DNA of 43,146 nt from CAZKUB01 sp964592335 (GTDB lineage Archaea > Thermoplasmatota > E2 > DHVEG-1). The stretch is from the NCBI GenBank assembly GCA_964592335.1, contig CAZQEU010000005.1:1-43146 (forward strand), written 5' to 3'. The translations under genes and the position numbers were made by a program. Of the stretch, positions 1 through 8,055 are shown piece after piece. A model generated the notes under the pieces. It was given only the letters and a program-made list of their open reading frames with translations, was not told the DNA's origin and searched no databases. Positions within the stretch are counted from its first letter, which is position 1, and each line of letters starts with the position of its first letter.

Positions 1-43
1 CTTTAAAATATTTAAAAAATGCAGCTACACCAGAATCATATAT

Positions 44-1531
44 ATGGGGGAGACAGCAATAAAAAAAAAAGCCTTTACAATAAATAAAATATTTATCTTT
101 TTCTTGTTTTTTATTATTTTATCCCATGTTTTTACACCATGTATATCTGCAAAAGACACTGAATCTCCTTATCAAGAAAAAAAAGAGCTACCAGATGGTT
201 TAATTCCTTATAGCCCTTTTCCAAAAGACCAAGAGATGAATGATTTTTTTCAATATTTATTACAAAACCCGTCTGATGTAGTTTCTTATGCACTTAAAAA
301 TCCATTTATCGCTGCAGGATACTATACAGCTTCTTTTAAACAAACGTTTTCTTCACAGGCTGTAGGATTTGGAACAGATACTCCTGTAGTTGAGATAGGA
401 TATAATGAATCTGTATCATTTGGAATTGGAAAACTTAACTATGAGATATATAAAACAACAAACTTTGATAATATATCTTTGCAGCCATTTATGGTATCAA
501 AATCATTTACATTCATAGTCGACCAGTTCCCTGGAGGAAAAAATGAGTCATGGCAGATTGATTTTACACCAGATATGCTGATAATTGACGAAGATAACAA
601 AAACGCTAGATATGAAATAAATGTAACTCTCAGTTTGACATCGCCACCTATTAAAGATAAGGCTATACAAAGTGGTATACTAAGGATAAAACAAGCACCA
701 GCTCAAGCATATGGTAGCTTTTGGGATATGCCAGGAACATTAGGATTATTATATACTATATTATTCGGTCGAACCTCTGGAGTTACTAATCAACCTAATT
801 ATGAAAATATGCAGTATATAGATATACTAGTAAAAGTAAAACCATACCATAAAGTATCAATAGAAACACCTGAAGTTGTAACGTTAAACCCAAATCAAGT
901 TACAGCATTGCCACTAAGTATTGAGAATCTAGGTAATTACAAAGATACAATCGGTTTTAAAGTAGCTAGTGAAAATACGGGGATTACTCTTATAGATCCA
1001 GTTGATACCACGCTTAGATCAGGAGATACCAAGGATACAATACTAGGGATAGCTGCAAATCCAGATATAATAGACTTTGGAACATTACATAAAGTCAAAA
1101 TACAAGCTTATTCTTTGGATGAACCTGATGAAATCATCTCTGAAAAATTGATTATTTTAAAAACAGAGGGAGTATATCTTTCTCCTTATACATTTGGTCT
1201 TATAATCATTTTGATTTTAATTGTTGGTTTTCTTGGTTTTTATTTCAAATACTTAAGAAAAACACCTGTATATACAAAATCTAAAAAACCTGAGAAAAAA
1301 CCTAAACCCGTTAAAGAAAAAATAAAAAAGAAAAAAATCAAAGAAATAGAAAAAGAAAAACCAAAGGAAAAACCAGAGAAAAAACAAGAAAGACAAGATA
1401 AAGTAAAAATTGTACAAAAAAAGTCTGTAAGAAAAAAACCAAGTATAGCTCAAATCAAGAAAAATAAAGCTGTTAAAAAAATACAGAGAGAACAAGAAAA
1501 ACAAAGGAAAAAATCTGGAGGTAAAATATGA
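44..1531 (+). CDS. Membrane-anchored surface protein with NEW3-like domain and long basic cytosolic tail
   Basis: A 495-aa protein with an N-terminal hydrophobic signal segment (about residues 14-36), a large extracellular part, a NEW3/APHP-type beta-sandwich near residues 280-370 (the stretch LPLSIENLGNYKDTIGFKV is typical), one transmembrane helix near 385-402 and a roughly 90-residue tail made mainly of Lys, Glu and Pro. With a signal peptide the tail should lie in the cytosol. The stop overlaps the start of the next gene (ATGA at 1528), so the two are co-transcribed. No Shine-Dalgarno precedes the ATG, and an AT-rich TATA-like box at about 3-16 suggests a leaderless or very short-leader transcript. 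Specific function is not recognised. Confidence 0.75.
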   Translation: MGETAIKKKAFTINKIFIFFLFFIILSHVFTPCISAKDTESPYQEKKELPDGLIPYSPFPKDQEMNDFFQYLLQNPSDVVSYALKNPFIAAGYYTASFKQTFSSQAVGFGTDTPVVEIGYNESVSFGIGKLNYEIYKTTNFDNISLQPFMVSKSFTFIVDQFPGGKNESWQIDFTPDMLIIDEDNKNARYEINVTLSLTSPPIKDKAIQSGILRIKQAPAQAYGSFWDMPGTLGLLYTILFGRTSGVTNQPNYENMQYIDILVKVKPYHKVSIETPEVVTLNPNQVTALPLSIENLGNYKDTIGFKVASENTGITLIDPVDTTLRSGDTKDTILGIAANPDIIDFGTLHKVKIQAYSLDEPDEIISEKLIILKTEGVYLSPYTFGLIIILILIVGFLGFYFKYLRKTPVYTKSKKPEKKPKPVKEKIKKKKIKEIEKEKPKEKPEKKQERQDKVKIVQKKSVRKKPSIAQIKKNKAVKKIQREQEKQRKKSGGKI

Positions 1532-2547
1532 TTAAAAAATATAAAATGATTTTTACATTCCTCTTGATTCTACTTTTAATTAGCACAGTTTTTACAGCAA
1601 ATACTTTAGCAAAAGATCCAGTAATTAAATTAAAACAACAAGTTTCTCTTTATTGGGATAGCTCAGATAGTGACGACCCTATTATACCCAGGGATGAATT
1701 AAAAGAACTAAATGTTACATTTGATTATTCATTCAATCATGGTCTTTCATTTTCTGAAGGAATGTATCTAAACTATGTAAACTATAAAGACCTTGGTTTT
1801 ACGGTATCAGGTAAATATCCAGATGGTTACTATTCAAAAGCAAAAATTGAGTTAGATATTATAGATTCACCTTCATGGTGTCATGCTACCTTTAGACATC
1901 CTCAAGCAGTAGCAAATCTATCACCCTCTTTTATAAATAAGATTCCATTATACATAATACTTGATGAGGATGCTCCTGCTTATGAACAGGGATATCTACT
2001 AGTTGAAGCCTTTATTAGAAGTCCACCTGCTATAAATTATATAAGTTCATATAAAAAAGAATTTAATCTAACCTTTACAACCTCTTTTTATCCTGTAATA
2101 GATGTAAATCTACCTGATGTAAATGTAAAAGAGATAGGGCCTCAGGAATCCGCAGAGTTTCCTCTTGAAATCTCAAACATTGGTAACGATAAAACAATAG
2201 TTAATATTAAAGTGGATAGCTTACCTGATGGATGGGCGGCAACAGTCACAGATTCCTTACTGCTTGAAAAAGAATCATCTAAAAAAGCACAACTTTCAGT
2301 AAAACCACCAAGAGACTTTGGATATAAAAACGAGGTCGGCATAGTAAGATTAAAACTAACTCCAACAAGGGCATATGATATGTCTGAGGAGGGAGACGAT
2401 TTGACTATAAGCTTTTTAATTAAAAGCAAAGGCTTTTCAGTAGAAGGAGGGAACCTAAATTTTTCTATTTTAGTTATAGTTTTTGTTTTACTATTGTTTT
2501 TAATAGTTGGATTTTTTTTAAAGAAGAAAACTAAAAATAGAATTTGA
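1528..2547 (+). CDS. Membrane-anchored surface protein with NEW3-like domain
   Basis: A 339-aa exported protein: signal segment at residues 1-28 ending near TLAKD, an all-beta ectodomain, a NEW3/APHP-like module around 195-290 (PLEISNIGNDKTIVNIKV, then a GW motif) and one C-terminal transmembrane helix (about 312-332) followed by a short KKKTKNR stop-transfer. It shares this architecture with the upstream protein, whose stop it overlaps by 4 bases, so they probably act together at the cell surface. A GGAGG lies just before the ATG. The ligand and role are unknown. Confidence 0.75.
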   Translation: MIKKYKMIFTFLLILLLISTVFTANTLAKDPVIKLKQQVSLYWDSSDSDDPIIPRDELKELNVTFDYSFNHGLSFSEGMYLNYVNYKDLGFTVSGKYPDGYYSKAKIELDIIDSPSWCHATFRHPQAVANLSPSFINKIPLYIILDEDAPAYEQGYLLVEAFIRSPPAINYISSYKKEFNLTFTTSFYPVIDVNLPDVNVKEIGPQESAEFPLEISNIGNDKTIVNIKVDSLPDGWAATVTDSLLLEKESSKKAQLSVKPPRDFGYKNEVGIVRLKLTPTRAYDMSEEGDDLTISFLIKSKGFSVEGGNLNFSILVIVFVLLLFLIVGFFLKKKTKNRI

Positions 2548-2560
2548 TAGTATACTCTTG

Positions 2561-2574
2561 TTTTTTTAAAAAAA
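2561..2574. terminator. Bidirectional T7/A7 terminator between convergent genes
   Basis: Seven T followed directly by seven A lies between two convergent stop codons (2547 on + and 2575 on -). Each strand therefore carries a T7 run in its transcript. Archaeal RNA polymerase terminates on oligo-T runs, so one short sequence can serve both genes. Confidence 0.55.
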
Positions 2575-3300
2575 CTATATTGAAAGTGAGAACCTTGGAA
2601 GAATCATCATAAGTATAAATATCGAGGTTATCAACATAATTATCCATACAGTAGCATTCCAACGTATTATTTTTGTACCATCTAATGGACCAAATGGCAG
2701 AAGATTAAAGCTTGCTAAAAATGCATTTATAAGACAGACAAAACCAATTATTTCCCCTAAAACTGAGTTTTCAAATAACACAAATAAATACAAAAACAAA
2801 GTCAAAATAGAAATAATAATATTTGCAAGAGGACCTGCCATTGCAATAAGCCCTGTCTCATAGTTTCTTGATCCTCCACGAAACATAACCGCTCCTGGCG
2901 CGGCAAATACAAATGGTGTTAACAACCCTAGCATAAGTGATAATAATAAACCTTGTGGAAACATTCTATATTCTGCCCAGAGCCCATGTTTTTGAGCCAT
3001 AAATTTATGCAGCATTTCATGGAAAAAGAAAGCTGTGACTATACCTATAAATGATAGTCCTAAACCATAAGGTATTATAGAAAAATCAAATCCTTGAGAG
3101 AAACCAGCAATTAGATTATTTCTAGTAAGTGCAAAAGTAAAAGCTATGGTTAAAACACTCATTGAAATCAAGAGATGTTTTATTTCGATCCTACTAAATT
3201 TTCCAGGTTTACTTGCCTCAATTGTACCCTTTGGAAAATACATGTATTCCCGAGGTGGAATATCATGAAACGAAGTGTAAACCTTTTTCTGCTTAGACAT
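2575..3300 (-). CDS. M50-family membrane metalloprotease (site-2-protease-like)
   Basis: A 241-aa polytopic protein with the zinc-protease motif HEMLH at residues 94-98 in a transmembrane segment and a second conserved motif, NLLPFGPLDG (199-208), in which Asp207 would be the third zinc ligand. An AGPLANI segment sits between them, as in M50/DUF3267-type proteins. These enzymes cut substrates within the membrane. There are no PDZ or CBS domains, so it is a minimal form. The substrate cannot be deduced. It has its own upstream AT-rich promoter region (3301-3369) and ends at the shared terminator with the surface-protein operon. Confidence 0.85.
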   Translation of the reverse strand: MSKQKKVYTSFHDIPPREYMYFPKGTIEASKPGKFSRIEIKHLLISMSVLTIAFTFALTRNNLIAGFSQGFDFSIIPYGLGLSFIGIVTAFFFHEMLHKFMAQKHGLWAEYRMFPQGLLLSLMLGLLTPFVFAAPGAVMFRGGSRNYETGLIAMAGPLANIIISILTLFLYLFVLFENSVLGEIIGFVCLINAFLASFNLLPFGPLDGTKIIRWNATVWIIMLITSIFILMMILPRFSLSI

Positions 3301-3369
3301 ACTACTTTTCCCAAATTATTTAACGAAATGCTATTAATACTATTTATGAGTTTATTTAAAAGATAAAAA

Positions 3370-4533
3370 TTATGCCCCAATTCCTATGTTAATCAGATAT
3401 TGTAAAGCAATAAATGTACCTATCATACTTCCAACATTTGCAAGTGCTACAACCATCAGCAGTCTTATAACTCGATTATTCCAAAATGATTTAAAACTAT
3501 CAAGTTTACTTAACTCTTTAAAATCTTTAACTGTAGGAGTCCTTACTTTTGCCTCAACGTAACCTGCAACCCATCCAGCAGCAATTGCAGGATTAAGAGA
3601 TGTTATTGGTGCTGCAAAAAAAGCAGCTATAATCGAAAATATATGCCCACGGGCAATAAGGGTAAATAAGGCAGATAAACTTCCATTAATCAAAAACCAC
3701 CATTTCAAAGCATCTATGCCCTGTTCAATACTTCCGGTATAAAAAATATAGGCCATTAACAGTATTACTGCTATAGGGATTGCATATCCAATTGTTTTCA
3801 TGATACTTATACGTTTTTTGGGAACAAATTCCAGTTCTTTTAAATCTGTTTTTTCTGATGGGTTGTTTATATGCTCCTGTATACCTTTAAGATGACCTGC
3901 ACCAACAACAGCAACTACTTTTCCTTTCTCTGATTCTCTTAGTATCTTTTGTGCAATATATTCATCACGCTCGTGAATGAGGACATCTGTGACACTTGGA
4001 GCAATCTCCCCAAATTCTTCCATCATAGAAGAAATTACATCCTGATCCATGAGTTTTTCAAGGTCAAGCTCTTCTAATTCTTCTTCATCGTAACCAAGAA
4101 TTGCTTTTAAAAACTCCCAGGTAATTCTAAATTTTTCACGTACACCCATTTTTTTCCATGCACGTTTAAGAGTAACTGATATATCACGATCAACAAGTGC
4201 AACAGGTACATTATTTTTTTCTGCTGCTTTCATCGCCTGAATCATTTCAGATCCTGGTTCTACACCATAGTCTTTTCCAAGTTTTCTTTGAATTGATCCT
4301 AGAAAAGTTTGTGCCAAAAGAAGATATGCATTTCCTCCTTTCAAAAGCTTATTTACAGGTGTACTCTCCCATTCTTTCTTCTTTGTAATTGCATCATATC
4401 GTCTCTGACACAGCTCTACTGCTACAATATCTGGTTTCTGATCCTCTATTACCTGTTTTACTTCCTCAACGCTATCCTTTGATATATGAGCTGTTCCAAC
4501 AAGTGTTATATTCTTGTTTACCTGTACGTGCAA
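3370..4533 (-). CDS. TraB/PrgY-family membrane protein
   Basis: A 387-aa protein of the TraB family (PrgY/TIKI-like fold). The N-terminal catalytic-like domain carries GTAHIS (13-18), a VAVELCQRRYD segment (about 37-47) and GAGHLKGI (211-218). Several transmembrane helices follow residue 248. The conserved histidines and acidic residue match a proposed metalloprotease fold, but the archaeal role is unknown. The start is TTG: no ATG or GTG is suitably placed, and GGAGA lies 6 bases before the TTG. It is separated from rpsB by a short gap with a TATA-like box near 4585-4594, so it has its own promoter. Confidence 0.85.
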   Translation of the reverse strand: MHVQVNKNITLVGTAHISKDSVEEVKQVIEDQKPDIVAVELCQRRYDAITKKKEWESTPVNKLLKGGNAYLLLAQTFLGSIQRKLGKDYGVEPGSEMIQAMKAAEKNNVPVALVDRDISVTLKRAWKKMGVREKFRITWEFLKAILGYDEEELEELDLEKLMDQDVISSMMEEFGEIAPSVTDVLIHERDEYIAQKILRESEKGKVVAVVGAGHLKGIQEHINNPSEKTDLKELEFVPKKRISIMKTIGYAIPIAVILLMAYIFYTGSIEQGIDALKWWFLINGSLSALFTLIARGHIFSIIAAFFAAPITSLNPAIAAGWVAGYVEAKVRTPTVKDFKELSKLDSFKSFWNNRVIRLLMVVALANVGSMIGTFIALQYLINIGIGA

Positions 4534-4598
4534 TTTCTATCTCCTGCTAAACTGTTTTTTTAAAAGTAAGAAAAGTTTTAGAGTTTAAAAAACTATTT

Positions 4599-5267
4599 TT
4601 AAATTTCAGCTTCAAAATCTTCAACAGTTGCCTTAAAATCCTCATATTTTTTGATTTTTCCTTTTTGCATGAGGATTTCTCTAGTAAGAAGCCAATATAC
4701 AAGTGCAAGTGCACGTCTTCCCTTGTTGTTGGTAGGAATTATTATATCTAAAAACTTTGTTTCATTGTTTGTATCACACAGACCAATTACAGGTATCCCA
4801 ACGTTTTCTGCTTCACGTAGTGCTTGTTGGTCTGCAAGTGGGTCTGTTACAATTAAAAGCTCTGGTTCGATAAATCCTTTGGAGTTTGGATTTGTAAGTG
4901 TACCTGGTCTGAATCTACCAGGTAATATCTCTATACCGGTATATTCTGAGAGTTTTTCAATCGGTTTTTTACCATACTGTCTTATAGATACTGCAAGTAT
5001 GTTTTTTGGATCATATTTTTTAATAAGTTTTGCAGCGGTTTTGATTCTTTTATCTGTTTTTTTAACATCTATTATGTACAAACCATCGTTTCTTACTTTG
5101 TAGATGAAATCCTTTATATCTGAGGTTTTTTGACGTGTTCCTATGTGTGCACCAGAGGTCATATATGTTTCTTCAGAAATTGACATGTCATTGTTTTCTT
5201 TTGTCTCTGTTTTTTCCTCGACTGTGTCTGTCTCATTTTTTTCTTCTGTTTTTTCTTCTTCGGCCAT
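4599..5267 (-). CDS. rpsB: 30S ribosomal protein uS2
   Basis: Archaeal uS2 of the small subunit, 222 aa. The core begins near residue 30 (ETYMTSGAHIGTRQKTSDI) and includes FRPGTLTNP and PLADQQALREAE, characteristic uS2 segments. The first ~27 residues are an acidic Glu/Lys/Thr extension not needed for the fold. The start is supported by GAGGAAA 5-10 bases upstream. It lies 13 bases after rpoK and is co-transcribed with it. This pair corresponds to the distal end of the archaeal alpha-type operon, here without its upstream partners. Confidence 0.97.
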   Translation of the reverse strand: MAEEEKTEEKNETDTVEEKTETKENNDMSISEETYMTSGAHIGTRQKTSDIKDFIYKVRNDGLYIIDVKKTDKRIKTAAKLIKKYDPKNILAVSIRQYGKKPIEKLSEYTGIEILPGRFRPGTLTNPNSKGFIEPELLIVTDPLADQQALREAENVGIPVIGLCDTNNETKFLDIIIPTNNKGRRALALVYWLLTREILMQKGKIKKYEDFKATVEDFEAEI

Positions 5268-5280
5268 GAACTTTTCCTCT

Positions 5281-5460
5281 TTAATTATCTTGAATTCTTT
5301 TAACAGTTATAGGTATTGCATCTTCTTTAAATTCAACCATTGCAATATCAATTGGATTTATTACGTCCTTTGGTATTTTTATAAGAGTTGGAGCACCCAT
5401 TGATATTTGAAGGGCTCGAGCTCCTACAATCCTTGCTTTTTCAAATCTTGTATATTTCAA
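5281..5460 (-). CDS. rpoK: DNA-directed RNA polymerase subunit K (omega homologue)
   Basis: A 59-aa subunit of archaeal RNA polymerase that helps assemble the catalytic core. My translation reads (M)KYTRFEKARIVGARALQ followed by ISMGAPTLIKIP and ends PITVKRIQDN, closely matching the RpoK/Rpb6/omega core. The frame is closed by TGA at 5467-5469. The only usable initiator is TTG at 5458-5460, which has GGTGA (reverse complement of 5467-5471) 6 bases upstream. Downstream rpsB follows after 13 bases. The upstream partners usual in archaea (eL18, uL13, uS9, rpoN) are not in the window. Confidence 0.93.
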   Translation of the reverse strand: MKYTRFEKARIVGARALQISMGAPTLIKIPKDVINPIDIAMVEFKEDAIPITVKRIQDN

Positions 5461-5510
5461 TTTTATTCACCAGTTATTATAAACAATATCTCCACCAAAT
5501 ACCAGAAACA

Positions 5511-5543
5511 TTTAAAAAGCTTACCCTAAAAAATATATAAATG
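5511..5543 (-). promoter_or_regulatory. Candidate rpoK-rpsB promoter (two TATA-like boxes)
   Basis: Read on the minus strand there are two AT boxes: TTTATATATTTTTT (about 5529-5542) and GCTTTTTAAA (5511-5520). The second would place transcription start near 5488, giving a leader of under 30 bases that still contains the GGTGA of rpoK. The choice between boxes is uncertain. Confidence 0.45.
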
Positions 5544-5564
5544 ATTTTAGTTTTTTTATGTAAA

Positions 5565-5774
5565 TTACTTTACTACTTCATGAGGCTCAAAAGAATCAGC
5601 GGTTCTATTGGAAAACTCTTCAAGTGCGAGTTGCATATCCATGGTTATATCTCTTAAGAGTTGGTCTAGATACTCGTTTTTGAACTCTTTTTCTCCATCT
5701 ACATCTGAAAACAGTTTTCCTACGTATCTTTTCTCGTCTTTATGTATCTCAATATTATATAGCATTTCTTCCAT
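5565..5774 (-). CDS. Small acidic orphan protein (69 aa)
   Basis: A 69-aa acidic soluble protein, no signal peptide, no cysteines and no recognised motif. The sequence alternates charged and aliphatic residues (EYLDQLLRDITMDMQLALEE) and is probably helical in the second half. GAGG lies 10 bases before the ATG, and a TATA-like box (CTTTTTATATC, about 5810-5822 on the minus strand) sits upstream, so it is likely transcribed separately from the ribosomal cluster. It occupies the place where uL15/secY would be expected. Function unknown. Confidence 0.65.
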   Translation of the reverse strand: MEEMLYNIEIHKDEKRYVGKLFSDVDGEKEFKNEYLDQLLRDITMDMQLALEEFSNRTADSFEPHEVVK

Positions 5775-5847
5775 ATTTATTATTCCTCTTCCCTTCTAAA
5801 ATAAAAACACCTAGATATAAAAAGTTTTTGGAAATATTTAGTTATTT

Positions 5848-6312
5848 TTATATCATTTTTTCAATTAGTTTGTTTATTTCTTTACCTCTATATCCAAGTG
5901 TTCCTTTATTTACAAATGATCTTTTGACGCTTTTATATCCTTTTTTTGGAGGATTGAGCCTGAAAATAGGTTTTATATCAGGTATCTCTTTGTAATTGAA
6001 TTTATTGTTTATTATCGCATCTGAGAGTTTTTCTATGTTAGTATATGATGTTGTGTTTTTCAGGTGTTTTTCACTTAGTTCTTTGTTTCCTATTATTTTC
6101 CCTCTTTGTTGTATAAGTTTTGTTAAAACTTTTTTATCAATTTCTCCCCAGGTTATATAATCTTTTGCAATTTGGAGCATTCCTTTTGTACTTGGATTTT
6201 CATTTAATATTACACAATGATTCACACGGGTGAGATTAAGTAAATTAAGGGTTTTTTTGATATCAGGTTTTATATTTATAATCCCTCGTACTCTTATTGC
6301 TGCATATGTCAT
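5848..6312 (-). CDS. rpmD: 50S ribosomal protein uL30
   Basis: Archaeal uL30, 154 aa, the long form. The start MTYAAIRVRGIINIKPDIKK and the following TLNLLNLTRVNHCVIL are diagnostic, and the C-terminal part (FRLNPPKKGYKSVKRSF) is the archaeal/eukaryotic extension that binds 23S rRNA. It begins 4 bases after uS5 and is the last gene of the 23-gene cluster. The transcript then runs into an AT-rich gap with a T5 run. Confidence 0.97.
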   Translation of the reverse strand: MTYAAIRVRGIINIKPDIKKTLNLLNLTRVNHCVILNENPSTKGMLQIAKDYITWGEIDKKVLTKLIQQRGKIIGNKELSEKHLKNTTSYTNIEKLSDAIINNKFNYKEIPDIKPIFRLNPPKKGYKSVKRSFVNKGTLGYRGKEINKLIEKMI

Positions 6313-6316
6313 AGTC

Positions 6317-7081
6317 TTAACTTGCCTCCTTTACTTCTTTTTTATTCTCAGTTGTTTCAGGTATTTCTGTTTTTTCTTCAGAAGGTATACTTCCTGATAG
6401 AATACCTACCTTTGAAATCTCTGAAGAAAGTATTCTCATACTTGCATTTTCACTGAGAGCATCAAATACTGCTTTTGCATAATTTACAGTAGTTTTGGTT
6501 TTTCCACGTGTAAATGCCCAGCAGTCTTTTATACCTGCAAGTGTCAATATTTTTTTTGCAACTTCTCCTGTTGCAAGACCTATTCCTTGTGGTGCAGGTT
6601 TTAAAGTTATTTCAACACTTCCGCTTTTTCCTTGCACTGCAAAGGGTACAGTATGAGGTTTTTTACATCCACATTCCCATGATCCACAGCCTCTTCTAAT
6701 TTCTATTACATTGAGTTTTGCATTGTTAATTGCTTTTCTTATACTATTTCCTACTTCTTTTCCTTTTGCCTGACCAAATCCTACAAAACCGTCTTTGTTT
6801 CCAACTGCAACAGTTATCACGAATTTTACACGGCGCCCTGAATCAGTCATACGTTGGACCATGTTTACATCTATTACTTCATCTTCAAGTTCTGAAAGCA
6901 AAATATCTACTATTTCAGGTTCACGTATAGGGAGACCTGTTTTTAAAGCATCAGTCATGGTTTTAATACTTCCACTTCTTACAAGTTTACCTAGTTTTGT
7001 TTTTGGATGCCACTCTGGTGGTGTTGGTGCTTCCCTTTTTCTCCTTGGACGATTTTTTCTTCCTCGTCTTGGCGGTGTCAT
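6317..7081 (-). CDS. rpsE: 30S ribosomal protein uS5
   Basis: Archaeal uS5, 254 aa, of the decoding and mRNA-entry region. The dsRBD-like motif GRRVKFVITVAVGNKDGFVG and the C-terminal domain (LKPAPQGIGLATGEVAKKIL) are present. Extensions are an Arg-rich N-terminus (PPRRGRKNRPRRKR) and an acidic Lys/Glu/Thr tail of about 25 residues. A Cys cluster, CGSWECGC, is seen mid-protein, as in archaeal relatives. The start overlaps the uL18 stop by 4 bases (ATGA). Confidence 0.97.
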   Translation of the reverse strand: MTPPRRGRKNRPRRKREAPTPPEWHPKTKLGKLVRSGSIKTMTDALKTGLPIREPEIVDILLSELEDEVIDVNMVQRMTDSGRRVKFVITVAVGNKDGFVGFGQAKGKEVGNSIRKAINNAKLNVIEIRRGCGSWECGCKKPHTVPFAVQGKSGSVEITLKPAPQGIGLATGEVAKKILTLAGIKDCWAFTRGKTKTTVNYAKAVFDALSENASMRILSSEISKVGILSGSIPSEEKTEIPETTENKKEVKEAS

Positions 7082-7587
7082 TGTTTACCTCCAATTATTT
7101 TATTTTTTATTTCTTCTACAGAAGGTTTTATTTTTTTATCTAAATAAGTTCCCATTAATCGTTCCTCATCAGGTATTTTTTCTTCATCAACTGGACAGTC
7201 TATACCTGCATCTGTTACTCCTTTTAAAGATGCAAAAACTTTAGATCCTTTTACTGGAACATATCTTCCCATGTCAATAATACAATTTTTTATTCCTTTA
7301 TCTTTTGCTCTTTTTCCCGCAAGTATCCCTGTGAGATATGCTGCAGGGGTATTTGATGTTGAATATTTCCAGTTGTATTTACTTGCAAGCTCTTTTGAAT
7401 TTGCAGTTGCAAGAATGTTATCCCCTGTTTCTTTGTATTCTACAAATTGAATTTGTGTATTTTTAAGTGATTTTCTTATTACCATTCGTATTTTATTTGA
7501 TTTAAGGAGTTTAAGTCTTTGTCTGTAATCTGTTCTCCCTTCTCTTCTGCGTCTTGGTTTTACATTGTAACGTGGACCTTGTTTCAT
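7078..7587 (-). CDS. rplR: 50S ribosomal protein uL18
   Basis: uL18, 169 aa, which binds 5S rRNA with uL5. It starts MKQGPRYNVKPRRRREGRTD, the usual archaeal opening. LTGILAGKRAKDKGIKN and DMGRYVPVKGSKVFASLKG are family signatures. It overlaps eL19 upstream (ATGA) and uS5 downstream (ATGA), and GGAGG precedes the start, so translation is probably coupled. Confidence 0.97.
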   Translation of the reverse strand: MKQGPRYNVKPRRRREGRTDYRQRLKLLKSNKIRMVIRKSLKNTQIQFVEYKETGDNILATANSKELASKYNWKYSTSNTPAAYLTGILAGKRAKDKGIKNCIIDMGRYVPVKGSKVFASLKGVTDAGIDCPVDEEKIPDEERLMGTYLDKKIKPSVEEIKNKIIGGKQ

Positions 7588-8045
7588 TGTTTTTCCTCCT
7601 TTATAATCCCATCTGATATAAGATGGGTTTTAAGATGATTTTTGTTTCTGAATTCTCCACCCTTTGCTTTCATATAGTATTTACGATATGTATGAGGATC
7701 TATTTTTTTGTCATCACGTAACGATCGAAGATATATTCTTATTGGTCTTATCGTTTTAATCCATCTTTCTTTTTTTGGTAAACGTGCATATTTTGCTCCT
7801 TTTCTACTTCCATGGCCACGTCTTCGTCCTTTTTCTTTTTGCTCCGTTGAGTATCTTATACGACCTTTGGATATTCCTTTTTTCTGACGTGCTTTTATTG
7901 CTTTGCCTTTGATAAGCAAACGTATATCCTCTTTTGTCACTGCTTTTGCTATTTCATCTAGACGATCTTGATCCATCCATACTCTTTTTATACCACATTT
8001 AAGCAGTTCTGATGCCATTCTACGTTGATTTCTTAGATCAGTCAT
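7584..8045 (-). CDS. rpl19e: 50S ribosomal protein eL19
   Basis: eL19, 153 aa, a protein shared by archaea and eukaryotes but not bacteria. Seen: MTDLRNQRRMASELLKCG at the start, the basic GRRRGHGSRKGAKYARLPKK loop and the C-terminal helix (IRIYLRSLRDDKKIDPHTYR). Length is typical for archaea. It starts 10 bases after eL32 and overlaps uL18 by 4 bases. Confidence 0.97.
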   Translation of the reverse strand: MTDLRNQRRMASELLKCGIKRVWMDQDRLDEIAKAVTKEDIRLLIKGKAIKARQKKGISKGRIRYSTEQKEKGRRRGHGSRKGAKYARLPKKERWIKTIRPIRIYLRSLRDDKKIDPHTYRKYYMKAKGGEFRNKNHLKTHLISDGIIKEEKQ

Positions 8046-8055
8046 TTTTTAATCC

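Noticed and set aside
3180..3380. 66-residue minus-strand frame overlapping the M50 protease start
   Set aside because: It runs through the promoter region in another frame, has no ribosome-binding site and matches no family.
4651..5403. Plus-strand frames over rpsB and rpoK
   Set aside because: Both are opposite well-identified genes, with no family resemblance and no initiation signals.
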